From Primulina eburnea (lineage: Eukaryota; Streptophyta; Magnoliopsida; Lamiales; Gesneriaceae), in assembly GCF_022965805.1 (NCBI RefSeq), contig NW_027331259.1:620001-684000 (forward strand): DNA of 64,000 nucleotides. The letters are read 5' to 3'. Positions within the stretch are counted from its first letter, which is position 1. Each line of letters opens with the position of its first letter. Positions 31,060 to 43,100 of the stretch are shown piece by piece. A program made the position numbers and the translations under genes. The notes beneath the pieces were generated by a model that ran no database searches, had not been told where the DNA came from, and saw nothing but the letters and a program-made list of their open reading frames with translations.

Positions 31060-33741
31060 GGAGCACCAGTTCTTTTTGTCAAAAAGAAGGATGGTTCTAT
31101 GCGGCTCTGCATAGATTATCGGCAGTTGAATCGTGCTACGATAAAGAATAAGTATCCGTTGCCACGGATTGATGATTTATTTGATCAACTGCAAGGTACC
31201 TCTGTGTATTCCAAGATTGATTTAAGGTCTGGTTATCATCAGCTTCGAGTTCATCAGGGAGATATATCGAAGACTGCATTCAGGACCCGGTATGGGCATT
31301 ATGAGTTTCTGGTTATGCCTTTTGGGGTGACGAATGCACCAGCAGTTTTTATGGATCTGATGAATCGGGTTTTTCGGGAATTCTTGGATAAGTTTGTTGT
31401 GGTGTTTATAGATGATATCTTAATCTATTCGCATGATCAGCAAGAACACGCACAACACTTAAGGATTATTTTACAGACACTTCGCGAGAACCAGCTTTAT
31501 GCGAAGTTGAGTAAATGTGAGTTTTGGATTGACAGGGTTGTATTCCTTGGGCATATCATTTCTAGCAAGGGAGTTTCAGTTGACCCAAGCAAGCTGGAAG
31601 CGGTATTGAACTGGTCGCGTCCGACGACAGTAGCCGAGATCCGCAGTTTTCTGGGATTGGCTGGGTATTATCGCCGTTTCATTGTCAACTTCTCTCAGAT
31701 TGATAAGCCACTCACTCAGCTCACTCGGAAAGATGTTTCATTTGAATGGACATCAGAGTGCGAAGAGAGTTTCTTGGAACTTCGCAGACGTTTGACATCT
31801 GCGCCTGTTTTGGCTTTACCGTCTGGATCTGGTGGTTTCAGTGTTTACACCGATGCTTCTTTACAGGGACTAGGGTGTGTTCTGATGCAGAATGAGCATG
31901 TGATTGCTTATGCGTCGAGACAGTTAAAGCCTCATGAAGAAAACTATCCTGTTCATGATCTGGAATTAGCAGCGATCGTTTTTGCTTTGAAAATCTGGCG
32001 CCATTATCTGTATGGTGAGCGATTTGAGATCTTCACTGATCATAAGAGTTTGAAGTATCTGTTCACTCAGGCTGAGTTGAACATGCGTCAGCGTCGTTGG
32101 ATGGATCTACTCAAGGATTACGATTGTGAGATCAAGTATCATCCAGGATCTGCGAATCTCACGGCCGATGCTCTTAGTCGCAAGGTGAGATTGTCTGCTC
32201 TTCAGACTTGTGCTGTATCTGAAATTATTCAGGATTTCTGTTCGATGGGATTCAATTGTAAGCATCGGAAGGGAACAGAGAGTATCCGTATAGCTACTAT
32301 TTTGTTCGAGCCAGTTTTGTATTCTCGGATTAGAGATGCTCAGATGTCTGATTCTAAGGTTCAGAAATTAGCTCGGTTGGCTGATGGAGATAATACTTCT
32401 GGATTCCACTATCAGTCCGAGGGTCTTTTGTGCTTATCTGGTCGTGTTGTTGTACCGGAAGATGACACTTTGAGGGAGGAAATTTTGTCCCAGGCTCATC
32501 GTAGCAAGTTGAGTGTTCATCCAGGGAGCAACAAGATGTATAAGGATTTGAGGACTCGATTTTGGCGGAAAGGTATGAAACGTAATGTTTATCAGTATGT
32601 CTCCAAGTGCCTAGTCTGTCAGCAGGTGAAGGCTGAGTATCGACGACCTGGAGGTTTGTTGCAGAATCTTCCTATTCCGGAGTGGAAGTGGGAGCATATC
32701 ACGATGGACTTCGTGACTCACTTGCCTATGTCTGTGGGGAATAGAGATGCTATCTGGGTGGTAGTGGATCGGCTTACTAAGTCTGCCCATTTTCTTCCAT
32801 ATAACAAAGATTTCACTTTCGATCGGATGGCACAGTTGTACATTCAGGAGATTGTACGGTTTCATGGTGTGCCCGTGAGTATCGTTAGTGACAGAGATCC
32901 TCGATTTACATCTAGATTTTGGGGCAGCTTTCAGCAAGCTTTTGGCACTACCTTGAGTTTGAGTACTGCATATCACCCAGAGACTGACGGTCAGTCAGAG
33001 AGGACTATTCGTACTCTTGAGGATATGTTGAGATCTTGTGTGATGGATTTCGGGCCAGCTTGGCAGGATCATCTGCCACTGATAGAGTTTGCATACAACA
33101 ACAGTTTTCATAGGAGTATTGGTATGTCTCCGTTTGAAGCATTGTATGGTCGACGTTGTCGTACTCCTCTGTTCTGGGAGGAAGTCGGAGAACGACAGGT
33201 CGAGGGTCCAGAATTGATTCAGCAGGCCATGGACAAAGTTCTTGTGATCAAACAGCGGATTAAGACTGCTCAGGATCGACAAGCGAGTTATGCGAACTCC
33301 AAGCGCAGACCTCTTCATTTTGATGCAGACGAGAAAGTGTTTCTCAAGGTATCACCTTTTCGGAGGATTTTGAGATTTGGATTCAAGGGTAAGCTATCTC
33401 CGAGATTCATTGGTCCTTTTGAGATCTTAGAATGTGTGGGAGATTTGGCCTACAGATTAGCTTTGCCACCGTATCTGTCTAGTGTTCACAATGTGTTTCA
33501 TGTGTCCTTGTTGAGACGATACGTAGCGGATGAGTCTCATGTTTTGCATCCGACAGAAGTTTAGCTGAATCCGGATTTGTCTTTTGTAGAAAGACCGGTT
33601 TCGATCTTAGACCGGAAGGATAAAGTACTGCGGAATAAGACTATTCCTCTTGTCTTAGTGCAGTGGCAGCGCCGAGGTACTGAAGAAGCTACTTGGGAAC
33701 TAGAGAGTCGCATGCGGTCAGAGCATCCAGAGTTGTTCTAG
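31060..33741 (+). CDS. pol: E4 Pol: RT, RNase H, integrase, chromodomain-like tail
   Basis: In frame with gag after the TGA. RT has [21 protein letters not shown] and catalytic FIDDILIYS (about 31402). RNase H begins at [11 protein letters not shown] and ends ADALSRK. Integrase has the zinc domain ([10 protein letters not shown]...CLVCQQ) and the catalytic triad in TMDF, VSDRD and GQSE. The C-terminal barrel ([18 protein letters not shown]) and [12 protein letters not shown] follow. A TAG at 33562-33564 (CAG to TAG) cuts off the last ~59 codons, a chromodomain-like tail ending HPELF at 33739-33741. Apart from the two stops it is full length, so this copy needs readthrough or help in trans. 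Confidence 0.93.
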
Positions 33742-33868
33742 TTGTAGTATTTTCAGTTATGATTGTAATTTCAGTTGTGCTTTCAGTTGTAATTCATTCT
33801 TAAGTTGAATGTATTGTTGTTCAGAATTGTCATTCTTCAGACTCGATTTCGCGGACGAAATCCTTTTT
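33742..33868 (+). other. E4 3' untranslated stretch
   Basis: T-rich sequence between the natural pol stop and the polypurine tract, with several TTCAGTTGT-like repeats. No gene. Confidence 0.6.
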
Positions 33869-33880
33869 AGAGGGGGAGAA
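33869..33880 (+). other. Polypurine tract of E4
   Basis: AGAGGGGGAGAA immediately precedes the 3' LTR, where plus-strand DNA synthesis is primed. It follows the CGGACGAAATCC motif also seen at the ends of E1 and E2 pol. Confidence 0.9.
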
Positions 33881-35142
33881 TGTAGTATCCCGATGCCTAA
33901 TTTGAGTTAATTATTGGATTAATTATATTTCGGTGGGATCGGAAGGACCGAACCGGGTTCGGATCGTCCGAATAGGGTTCGGATCGTCCGAAGAGGGTTC
34001 GGATCGTCCGAAGACAGGTGGCTGGACACGTGGAAGACATGCAGAGTTCGGATCGTCCGATCAGGGTTCGGATCGTCCGAAGACAGGTGTCTGGACACGT
34101 GGAAGACATGCAGGGTTCGGATCGTCCGATAAGGGTTCGGAAGGTCCGAAGGGTACAGGGTTCGGATCGTCCGAAGTAGATCGGATCGTCCGAAGAGGAT
34201 CGGATCGTTCGATCGTTGTCTATAAATAGAGGCGCGAGGCTTCACTTTTTACTCGCCAATTCCGAGTGTTTCAGAGCGTTTTAGTCGTTTCTGATGGGTT
34301 TCTAGTCTTTTCCCGAGGTTTAGGCACTAGCGTGGAGCTACTGGTTTTGTAGCGGAGCTGTGCTCTAGTTGGGAGCTAGCGGCATCAGTGGGCTGACTAC
34401 GGACGCAGGCTTGATTCTAGGGCTGATTGCTAGGATCTACTGATTTGAGGTACGAAAGTACTATCCGAGATAGCAGGATTGAGTATGCTTTACTATGTGT
34501 TGCATGTTTATATGTTGCATTATTATCTGTCATATGATGCATGGTTTATTATGCGGCATTTGCATAATCATGTTGAGCCTGACTATTTTTGAGATAGCCT
34601 GTTGAGAGGGTGCTCAGCCCTCGTTTGTTGTGGATGGTTGGACCCCGTTGGCCGACGGTGGTCAGGTCACCGGTATATCCACAGGTTTATTTTGGTATGG
34701 GAGCCACCTCCTGGTGCGACGGCGCAGAGTGCTACATACCTTGACGTCATTTACCTGAGCAGTATTTCGATATACCCAGATCCTGGTATCCAGTACATTT
34801 TGCATACATGCATGTCATAGTCTTGTATACTCATGCTTTCGGTGCTGAGCGTTTTATGCTCACGTCCTCGGTTTATCTCTGTTTTGGACACCCTATTCGA
34901 TGGGGCAGGTCTCAGGTTGGACGGTCCAGGAGGGAGTGGACAGGGAGCTGGCAGAGGTTGACCTGTAGCTGTTGGTATTTGTTCTTGGAATTTAGTTCGA
35001 TCTGGTTGTTTAAGTATTTTGTACTTACAGATTCGATTGGGTCGTATTACTGTTTTTCCGCTGTTTTGCCTGATTCAGTTTTAATGTTAATTTTGCATGC
35101 TTAAGTTCTGATTAGTAGGTGATTCTGGAACGGGTCACTACA
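33881..35142 (+). repeat. E4 3' LTR
   Basis: Same length as the 5' LTR with about 14 scattered substitutions and no indel that I noticed. TATAAATA lies at about 34221-34228. It ends CACTACA before the TTGGT duplication. Confidence 0.95.
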
Positions 35143-35147
35143 TTGGT

Positions 35148-35788
35148 TCTTTATGTGGGTTCTTCATCTGGTACGAAGATTGATCCACATGGGAATGGAA
35201 AGAAGCGTTCTTTCCAACGTCCCAAGAAGAACGTGCCCTTGTTGAGGCAATCTCCGAATCCCGTTGTGGCAGCCACACCAGTTAAGGCTGACAATACTGC
35301 TGATGAATGTCATCACTGCAAGAAGCCTGGACATTGGAGGTGAAATTGCAAGGAATATCTGGCCCAGAAGTGTTCTGGAAACGGTATGTTCTAAATTTAA
35401 GTAAACGTTTCAATTAACTCTACTTCTTGGGTATTAGATACCGGATGTGACTCACATCTCTATAATGAGTTATAGGTGATGGGAAGAAGTAGAATGCTTA
35501 AGGAAGGTGTGACCTTCTAGAGGATGGGCAATGAAGCAAGAGTTGCTGCCAAGGCTATTGAAGATGTTTACTTATTATTGAACAATAGTTTAAGTTAATT
35601 TTATGAGATGTTTTGTTTGTACCTAATTTTGTAAAAACATTGTTTCCATTTCTATGGTGATAAAAATGGATATTCTTGTTTATTTTGCAAAGGTGTTTGC
35701 AACATTTACATTAATGAATGTTTGATTGGTACTGGTAAACTTGAAAACGATCTCTATAACTTAAAATTAAAAGATATTCCACTAAATG
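35148..35788 (+). pseudogene. gag-pol: E3 copia gag end, protease and pre-integrase remnant
   Basis: Continues copia gag after E4. A basic stretch and zinc knuckle CHHCKKPGHWR-stop-NC are visible; the TGA at 35341-35343 replaces an Arg (CGA to TGA). Protease follows with the active site in WVLDTGCDSH (about 35435), then stops. The pre-integrase region (NGYS-FLFCKGVCNIY, LYNLKLKDIPLNV) is recognisable with several lesions. It ends at about 35788 at a deletion junction: the integrase zinc domain and catalytic core that should follow are absent. Confidence 0.82.
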
Positions 35789-37765
35789 TCCATTCAAAGG
35801 CATACACCATATGAGATATGGATGGGTAAGCCTCCTAAGTATTCTTATCTTAGAATATGGGGTGCCCTGCTTATGAAGCAGGTAGTGGGAGATAAATTGG
35901 ATAGTCGATCCATTTTATGCTAATTTGTGGGATATCCAATGAATTCGATTGGATACTACTTCTATCATCCCCAAAAAACAAAAGTGTTTGTTTCTAGGAA
36001 TGCGACCCTTTTGAAAGGGAATTTCTATTAGATAGAAATAGGGAGATGATAGAACTCGAAGAGGTTCGAGAGACACCCACAATTGAAGAACCCACACCCG
36101 AAGAGCCAAGAGAGGAGATACAAGCTCCTAGAAGATACGAGAAAGTCTCGAGACCACCTATGAGGTATGGTCAGCTTCTTGAAGAGGGCCATAATGAGCC
36201 TAACCATGGATGTGATCCAAGGACCTTCAAGGAAGCGTTATCTGATGCCGATTCATCCAAATGGCTTGAAGCGATGGAATCTGAGATGAATTCCATGCAT
36301 CCGAACCAAGTGTGGGATCTTATAGATCCACCTGAGGGAAAGGTTCCCATAGGGACTTGGGACGGATGGGAAGGTATTGACCTTCAAGGTGCGATTGGTG
36401 GAAAAAAGATATACTCAAAGACAAGGAGTTGACTTTGAGGAAACCTTTTTCCCCAGTCGCAATGTTCAAGTCCATAAGGATTTTGCTAGCCATAGCTGCA
36501 TGGTATGACTATGAGATATGGCAGATGGATGTCAAGACAGACTTTCTTAATGGGGAGTTTAAGTAAGTTATTTACATGTCTTAACCTGAAGGGTTAACAT
36601 CTATCGGAAGTGAGCATATGGTATGCAAACTTCAGAGATCTATTTATGATCTAAAGCAGGCATCTAGGAGTTGGAACCTCAGATTCGACAGTATAATCAA
36701 ATAGTTTGATTTACTAAGAGTCCTGAGGAACCCTATGTGTATAAGAAGGTCAGTGGGAGTGTTGTGACATTCCTGGTGTTATATGTTGATGACATTCAAC
36801 TCATTGGGAATGATGTAGGAATGTTGCAATCAACTAAGATATGGTTAGCGAGTAAGTTCGCGATGCAGGACTTGGGTGAAGCATCTTTTGTATTGGGAAT
36901 ACAGATCTATAGAGATAGATCGAGAAGATTGCTTGGTCTCACCCAGTCCACATACATTGATACCATCGTGAAGCCGTTCTCGATGGATGAGTCCAAGGGA
37001 GGACATCTACCAATGTGTCATGGCGTGTCCCTATCCAAGTCTGTCTCCCAAGACTGATGCAGAGATAGTGGCGATGACACGCATTCCGTATGCTTCGGCA
37101 ATTGGTAGCATCATGTATGGGATGATATCTACACGTCTTGACGTGGCTTTCGCACTAAGTGTAGTGAGTAGATATCAATCGAACCCTGGTCTTCCACACT
37201 GGAAAGCTGTGAAAGACATCCTCAAGTAGTTGAGAAGGACCAATAAATTGTTCTTGGTCTATGGGGTGGAGAACTAAAATTGGAAGGCTATACCGACTCT
37301 AGCTTCCAAAGCGATATCGATGACTCGAAGTCAACCTCTGGTTTTGTATTCATGCTCTATGGTGCTGCTGTCTCTTGGAAGAGTTCCAAGCGAGACAATA
37401 CTACGGATTCCAGCACAGAGGCCGAATACATTGCTGCATCAGATGCAGCAAGGGAGGCTGTTTGGATAAGGAATTTCGTCCAAGAGTTGGGCGTCATTCC
37501 TAATGGAGTTGCTCCTGTCCCGGTGTTGTGTGACAACACGGGAGCTATAGCTCAAGCAAAGGAGCCTAGGTCTCATCAGAAATCCAAACTAGTATTGAGA
37601 AAGTACCACATCCTCGGAGAGATTGTGGAAAGAGGAGAAGTGTCTTTTGACAAAGTCGGCTCCGCCGATAATGTTGTTGATCCACTAGCTACGCCTTTAC
37701 CTGGACCATTATTCGACAAGCATCGCGAATCAATGGGTTTAAAGCATATGGGTAGTTGGCTCTAG
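35789..37765 (+). pseudogene. pol: E3 copia pol: integrase tail, RT and RNase H, broken
   Basis: After the deletion, the integrase C-terminal part resumes (PYEIWMGKPPKYSYLR-like; CAKL... replaced). An acidic linker (EEPTPEEPREE) leads into RT at about 36190 (SDADSSKWLEAMESEMNSM). RT is split by frameshifts near 36370-36430 and stops at about 36563-36710, but keeps the catalytic YVDDIQLIG at about 36781 and the LGEASFVLGIQIYRDRS block. RNase H ([35 protein letters not shown]) is open from 37280 and ends GSWL-stop at 37763-37765. The order with RT after integrase confirms Ty1/copia. Not functional. Confidence 0.88.
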
Positions 37766-37768
37766 TGC

Positions 37769-37779
37769 AAGTGGGAGAT
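37769..37779 (+). other. Polypurine tract of E3
   Basis: AAGTGGGAGAT directly precedes the 3' LTR start TGTTAGAG, a typical plant copia arrangement. Confidence 0.85.
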
Positions 37780-39934
37780 TGTTAGAGTAGGTGCCCGTCA
37801 AGCCAAGTGTTGGCCGAGTGTTCACAATGAAACTCTATGTATAAGCAATCTTTATTTTAATAATGTTTGAGATTATTATTATGGCACATCTTTATCTGTA
37901 TACCCATGCTAGTTGCATAGATAAAGCCCTTGAATATACAAATAGTAGAAAGAATATGAGATGCTCATATGATGAGTATCATGAAACTCATATTTGCAAT
38001 ACTGTATATTCTAAACGGTTCCTAGTCGATTCAGCCGCCACTAAGAAGGATATAGGCCGCTAGAGTTCGAGACTAGTATCTGTGATGTGAGTACCATGTT
38101 TCATTGGTAGGGGACATTGTGATGTCCGAACATGCAGATAGGTGCTCCTCGTAGAGTGTACTGAACAACCCTCCATAAAAGGACTTTCCAAGTGGTTCTC
38201 ACTTATCGAGTGGAAATGTCCTAGTTTATGGTTGTACAGAATTAGTCCTTATGACCCAGGACAACATTTAGACTCTATGTGCTAGAATTACACTTTGACT
38301 TGTTTACCGACTCTTATGGGGTCATCAGGTGGCAAGGTTGGGTGTTCTGTCGAAACACATAGGAGTCGATGCATTGTAGTCGGGGATTCACCGCTTACCT
38401 TCGGGTATGGATATCCTATGTGTTATCATGTGTATGTAGATCGAAATCTCTGGCCAGATTATGGTTGTAATTATGAAATGTGTTTCATAGATTACACCAT
38501 CGATGCAACTACGACATGTCACATAGTATCGATTCATTGACAACTCTCGATAAACCAATGGTTGTCGAATCGATCGGGATATATGAGTTGAAAGGACCGT
38601 ACTGTACGCTAACCATAATTGAATGGTTCTTGCAGGCACTATCATTTGATACCTAGGGAATCATTTAAGCGATGCTGCTAGGCGTTTAACATGATTGGTT
38701 GGGTACTATCAGACTTGAGTTCTGACGTTCTTGTTATCAAGGTGTTGATAAGTAAGAATGGAGCAATTGGGGTATGCTCATATAAGGACATGTTTAGTCC
38801 GAATCACATGGAGATGTGAACCCACGGCTAGTCGTATCAATGAACCATTGAGGGCCACACAAGTACTAGCTTTCTAGATCCCGTTGAGAAGTAAAAATAG
38901 TTCAATGTGTTGAACGGCTTATAAAGGAGTTTATAAGCGTAAGGAAAATTAGAAGTATGACTTCTATAAAGGAGAAAATAGTTCAATGTGTTGAACGACT
39001 TATAAATGAGTTTATAAGTGTAAAGAAAAATAGAAGTATGACTTCTATGAGAGAAATGTAAATTTTGATTTATGGAAGTGTTCCTAAAATTAAAATTTGG
39101 CCAAGTGAATAATGTATTTGAAAATTGTGATTTTCATAAACATTATTATGGACTAAATTAAATTAATTCAAGTGTTGAATTAATTAGACACTAGTGGACC
39201 TAGTAGAGTCCAAATAATTAAATTAATTCAAGTGTTGAATTAATTAAATAATATTGAGTCTTGTAGAGCTCAATTAAAATAATTATTTAACTAGTGGGAC
39301 TTGGGTAAATTCAAGTAATGTTTAAATAGTCTCAAATATGTTTGAGATAATTAAATTTAGTCCAAAGTTTTTAATTTGATTAAAAACTATATTATATGCA
39401 TGCATGGGAGGTGAAGGGTTGGAGATTACTTTTTATTAAAATAATGCAAGGCATGCACCTTTTGCTTTTTGCTTTTCTCACAACCAAGACAAGAAAATTA
39501 ACTCATTCTCCTTCCCCTCCAACATGAGATGGCCGAAAATCTTCTCTCCCAATTCTCTCCATTTTTCTTCATTTTCTTGTTCTTCAATTTTTTGAGGAAC
39601 ACTACACTTCTCTTTGAAAAATCCTCTTAGTTTTCTAGTGCAAATTAAGAGAGGATCTACCTAGTTGGTGGTGGGCCTAATTTGAAGGAAAGATTCAAGG
39701 ACTTGGAGGAGGAGCTTGTAGATCTTCATGCCTTGAAGAGCTTTGTTGTTTGACAACAAAGTTGGAGCCACAATCAACCTTTTAAAGATTGATAGGTAAA
39801 AAATTCTAAAACACCATATGAATGTGTTTTTATTGTAAATATTGCACAATACTATGGTGGCTGAAAATTTTCCTCAAAAATTCGATTTTTGTGCTTCCGT
39901 TGCGCTTCCGGCCACCGTAACCGGTCCGCTTTCA
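37780..39934 (+). repeat. E3 3' copia LTR
   Basis: Nearly identical to the 5' LTR over about the first 1.6 kb. After about 39410 the two diverge strongly: the 3' copy ends CTTCCGGCCACCGTAACCGG region + TCCGCTTTCA, like the solo LTR at 58440-58469 and unlike the 5' copy. It is followed by E2 5' LTR sequence. Confidence 0.93.
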
Positions 39935-40188
39935 CGCATATGCGCCGATGCTACTGTAGGTGTCGCGCATATGCACCGCTTCTTTCCGCGCATATGCGCC
40001 GATGCTACTGTAGGTGTCGCGCATATGCACCGCTTCTTTCCGCGCATATGCGCCACTGCTCCTGTAGAAATGTTTCATTTCTTGTCTAGCCAACCGCGGG
40101 TGCGTTATTCTCCATACCGCGGGTGCGGTCCTGCTTGGCCAACAATTTTCAGATTTCTTTCTATCAATGATAATTCTTGGGCATTACA
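39935..40188 (-). repeat. E2 5' LTR fragment
   Basis: Matches the U3 start of the E2 3' LTR (17600-17849). It carries GCGCATATGCGC palindromes (some mutated to GCGCATATGCAC), has one extra ~58-bp unit, and ends GGGCATTACA at 40188 against the ATAGA duplication. The remaining ~1.7 kb of this LTR is missing at the copia junction. Confidence 0.92.
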
Positions 40189-43100
40189 ATAGAAATGTCA
40201 ATCCAAGTTCTTTTTAAGAATAGCACGCAAAAGTGTTCCCAAAGTTCTATTGACGACTTCATTTTGTCCATCCGTTTGAGGATGACAAATAGTAGAAAAC
40301 AACAATTTTGTGCCAAGTTTAGCCCATAAAGTCTTCCAAAAGTAACTCAAGAATTTAACATCGCGACCAGAAACAAAAGTCCTAGGCATGCCATGCAACC
40401 TAACGAATTCTCTAAAGAACAAATCCGCAATGTTTGAAGCATCATCGGTTTTATGACAAGCTATAAAATGTGCCATCTTAGAGAATCTATCCACAACAAC
40501 AAAAATAGAATCCCTCGCCTTCTTAGTCCTAGGCAACCCCAAAATAAAGTCTATAGAAATGTCAATCCAAGTTCTTTTTAAGAATAGCACGCAAAAGTGT
40601 TCCCAAAGTTCTATTGACCACTTCAGTTTGTCCATCTATTTGATGATGACAAGTAGTAGAAAACAACAATTTTGTGTCAAGTTTAGCCCATAAAGTCTTC
40701 CAAAAGTAACTCAAGAATTTAACATCGCGACCAGAAACAATAGTCCTAGGCATGCCATGCAACCTAGCGACTTCTCTAAAGAACAAATCCACAATTTTTG
40801 AAGCATCATCGGTTTTATGACAAGCTATAAAATTTTCCATCTTAGAGAATCTATGCAAAACAACAAAAATAGAATCTCTCCCCTTCTTAGTCCTAGTCAA
40901 CCCTAAAATAAAGTCCATAGAAATGTCAATCCAAGTTCTTTTTAAGAATAGCACGCAAAAGTGTTCCCAAAGTTCTATTGACAACTTCAGTTTGTCCATC
41001 CGTTTGAGGATGACAAGTAGTAGAAAACAAAAATTTTGTGCCAAGTTTAGCCCATAAAGTCTTCCAAAAGTAACTCAAAAATTTAACATCGCGACCCGAA
41101 ACAATAGTCATAGGCATGCCATGCAAACTAACGACTTCTCTAAAGAAAAAATCCGCAATGTTTGAAGCATCTTCGATTTTATGACAAGCTATAAAATGTG
41201 CCATCTTAGAGAATCTATCCACAACAACAAAAATAGAATCCCTCCCCTTCTTATTTCTAGGCAACCCCAAAATAAAGTCCATTGAAATGTCAATCCAAGT
41301 TTTTTTTAAGAATAACACGCAAAAGTGTTCCCAAAGTTCTATTGACGACTTCAATTTGTCCATCCGTTTGAGGATGATAAGTAGTAGAAAACAACAATTT
41401 TGTGCCAAGTTTAGCCCATAAAGTTTTCCGAAAGTAACTCAAGAATTTAACATCGCGACCAGAAACAATAGTTCTAGGCATGCCATGCAACCTAACGACT
41501 TCTCTAAAGAACAAATCCGCAATGTTTGAAGCATCATCGGTTTTATGACAAGCTATAAAATGTGCCATCTTAGAAAATCTATCTACAACAACAAAAATAG
41601 AATCCCTCCCCTTCTTATTCCTAGGCAACCCCAAAATAAAGTCCATACAAATGTCAATCCAAGTTCTTTTTAAGAATATAACGCAAAAGTGTTCCCAAAG
41701 TTCTATTGACGACTTCAGTTTGTCCATCCGTTTGACAAGCTATAAAATGTTCCATCTTAGAGAATCTATCCACAACAACAAAAATAGAATCCCTCCCCTT
41801 CTTAGTCCTAGGCAACCCCAAAATAAAGTCCATAAAAATTTCAATCCAAGTTCTTTTTAAGAATAGCACGCAAAAGTGTTCCAAAGTTCTATGGACGACT
41901 TCAGTTTGTCCATTATTTTGAGGATGACAAGTAGTAGAAAACAACAAATTTGTGCCAAGTTTAGCCCATAAAGTCTTCCAAAAGTAACTCAAAAATTTAA
42001 CATCGTGAACAGAAACAAAATTTTTAGGCATGCCATGCAACCTAACGAATTCTCTAAAGAACAATTCCGCAATGTTTGAAGCATCATCGATTTTAATACA
42101 AGCTATAAAATGTGCCATCTTAGAGAATATATCCACTACAACAAAAATACAATCCCTCCCCTTCTTAGTCCTAGACAACCCCAAAATAAAGTCCATAGAA
42201 ATGTCAATCCAAGTTCTTTTTAAGAATAGCACGCAAAAGTGTTCCCAAATTTCTATTGACAACTTCAGTTTGTCCATCCGTTTGAGGATGACAAGTAGTA
42301 GAAAACAACAATTTTGTGCCAAGTTTAGCCCATAAAGTCTTCCGAAAGTAATTCAAAAATTTAACATCGCGACCAGAAACAATAGTTCTAGGCATGCCAT
42401 GCAACCTAACGACTTCTCTAAAGAACAAATCCGCAATGTTTGAAGCATCATCGGTTTTATGACAAGCTATAAAATGTGCCATCTTAGAGAATCTATCCAC
42501 AACAACAAAAATAGAATCCCTCCCATCTTAGTCCTAGGCAACCCCAAAATAAAGTACATAGAAATGTCAATCCAAGTTCTTTTTAAGAATAGCACGCAAA
42601 AGTGTTCCTAAAATTCTATTGACAACTTCAGTTTGTCCATCCGTTTGAGGATGACAAGTAGTAGAAAACAACAATTTTGTGCCAAGTTTAGCCCATAAAG
42701 TCTTCCAAAAGTAAATCAAGAATTTAACATCGCGACAAGAAACAATAGTCCTAGGCATGCCATGCAACCTAACGACTTCTCTAAAGAACAAATCCGCAAT
42801 GTTTGAAGCATCATCGGTTTTATGACAAGCTATAAAATGTGCCATCTTAGAAAATCTATCTACAACAACAAAAATAGAATCTCTCCCCTTCTTAGTCCTA
42901 GGCAACCCCAAAATAAAGTCCATACAAATGTCAATCCAAGTTCTTTTTAAGAATAGCACGCAAAAGTGTTCCCAAATTTCTATTGACAACTTCAGTTTGT
43001 CCATCTGTTTGAGTATGACAAGTAGTAGAAAACAATAATTTTGTGCCAAGTTTAGCCCATAAAGTATTCCAAAAGTAACTCAAGAATATAACATCGCGAT

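Larger units (their letters stand above)
27961..35147 (+). mobile_element. E4: young Ty3/gypsy chromovirus-like element, TSD TTGGT
   Basis: The element proper is 27966-35142 (7177 bp), with perfect TSD TTGGT at 27961-27965 and 35143-35147. LTRs are 27966-29227 and 33881-35142 (1262 bp each); I counted about 14 differences (around 1.1%), so it is recent. Internal parts are complete: primer-binding site, one gag-pol frame, polypurine tract. Two in-frame stops (31057 and 33562) are the only lesions I see. It entered the copia gag. Confidence 0.97.
23442..39934 (+). mobile_element. E3: Ty1/copia LTR retrotransposon, probably a two-element recombinant
   Basis: LTRs 23442-25596 and 37780-39934 (both 2155 bp), primer-binding site 25599, long leader, gag 27352-27965 continuing at 35148, pol remnants to 37765. 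E4 is inserted in gag. The bases next to the two LTRs (CGCTG at 23437-23441, CGCAT at 39935-39939) do not match, and the two sides come from different parts of E2 (gag and 5' LTR). The two LTRs agree closely over most of their length but differ strongly in the last ~500 bp. The best reading is recombination between two copia insertions in E2 with loss of the DNA between them. Confidence 0.85.
15873..40193 (-). mobile_element. E2: Ty3/gypsy LTR retrotransposon with nested insertions, TSD ATAGA
   Basis: The element proper is 15878-40188 on the minus strand, flanked by ATAGA at 15873-15877 and 40189-40193; the satellite rejoins exactly as CCATAGAAATGTC. It consists of 3' LTR 15878-17849, pol and part of gag 17942-23441 (split by solo LTR F), then the copia element E3, then only 254 bp of its 5' LTR (39935-40188). 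The rest of the 5' LTR, the primer-binding site and the 5' half of gag are missing. Its integrase and RT are of the same type as E5. Confidence 0.93.
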
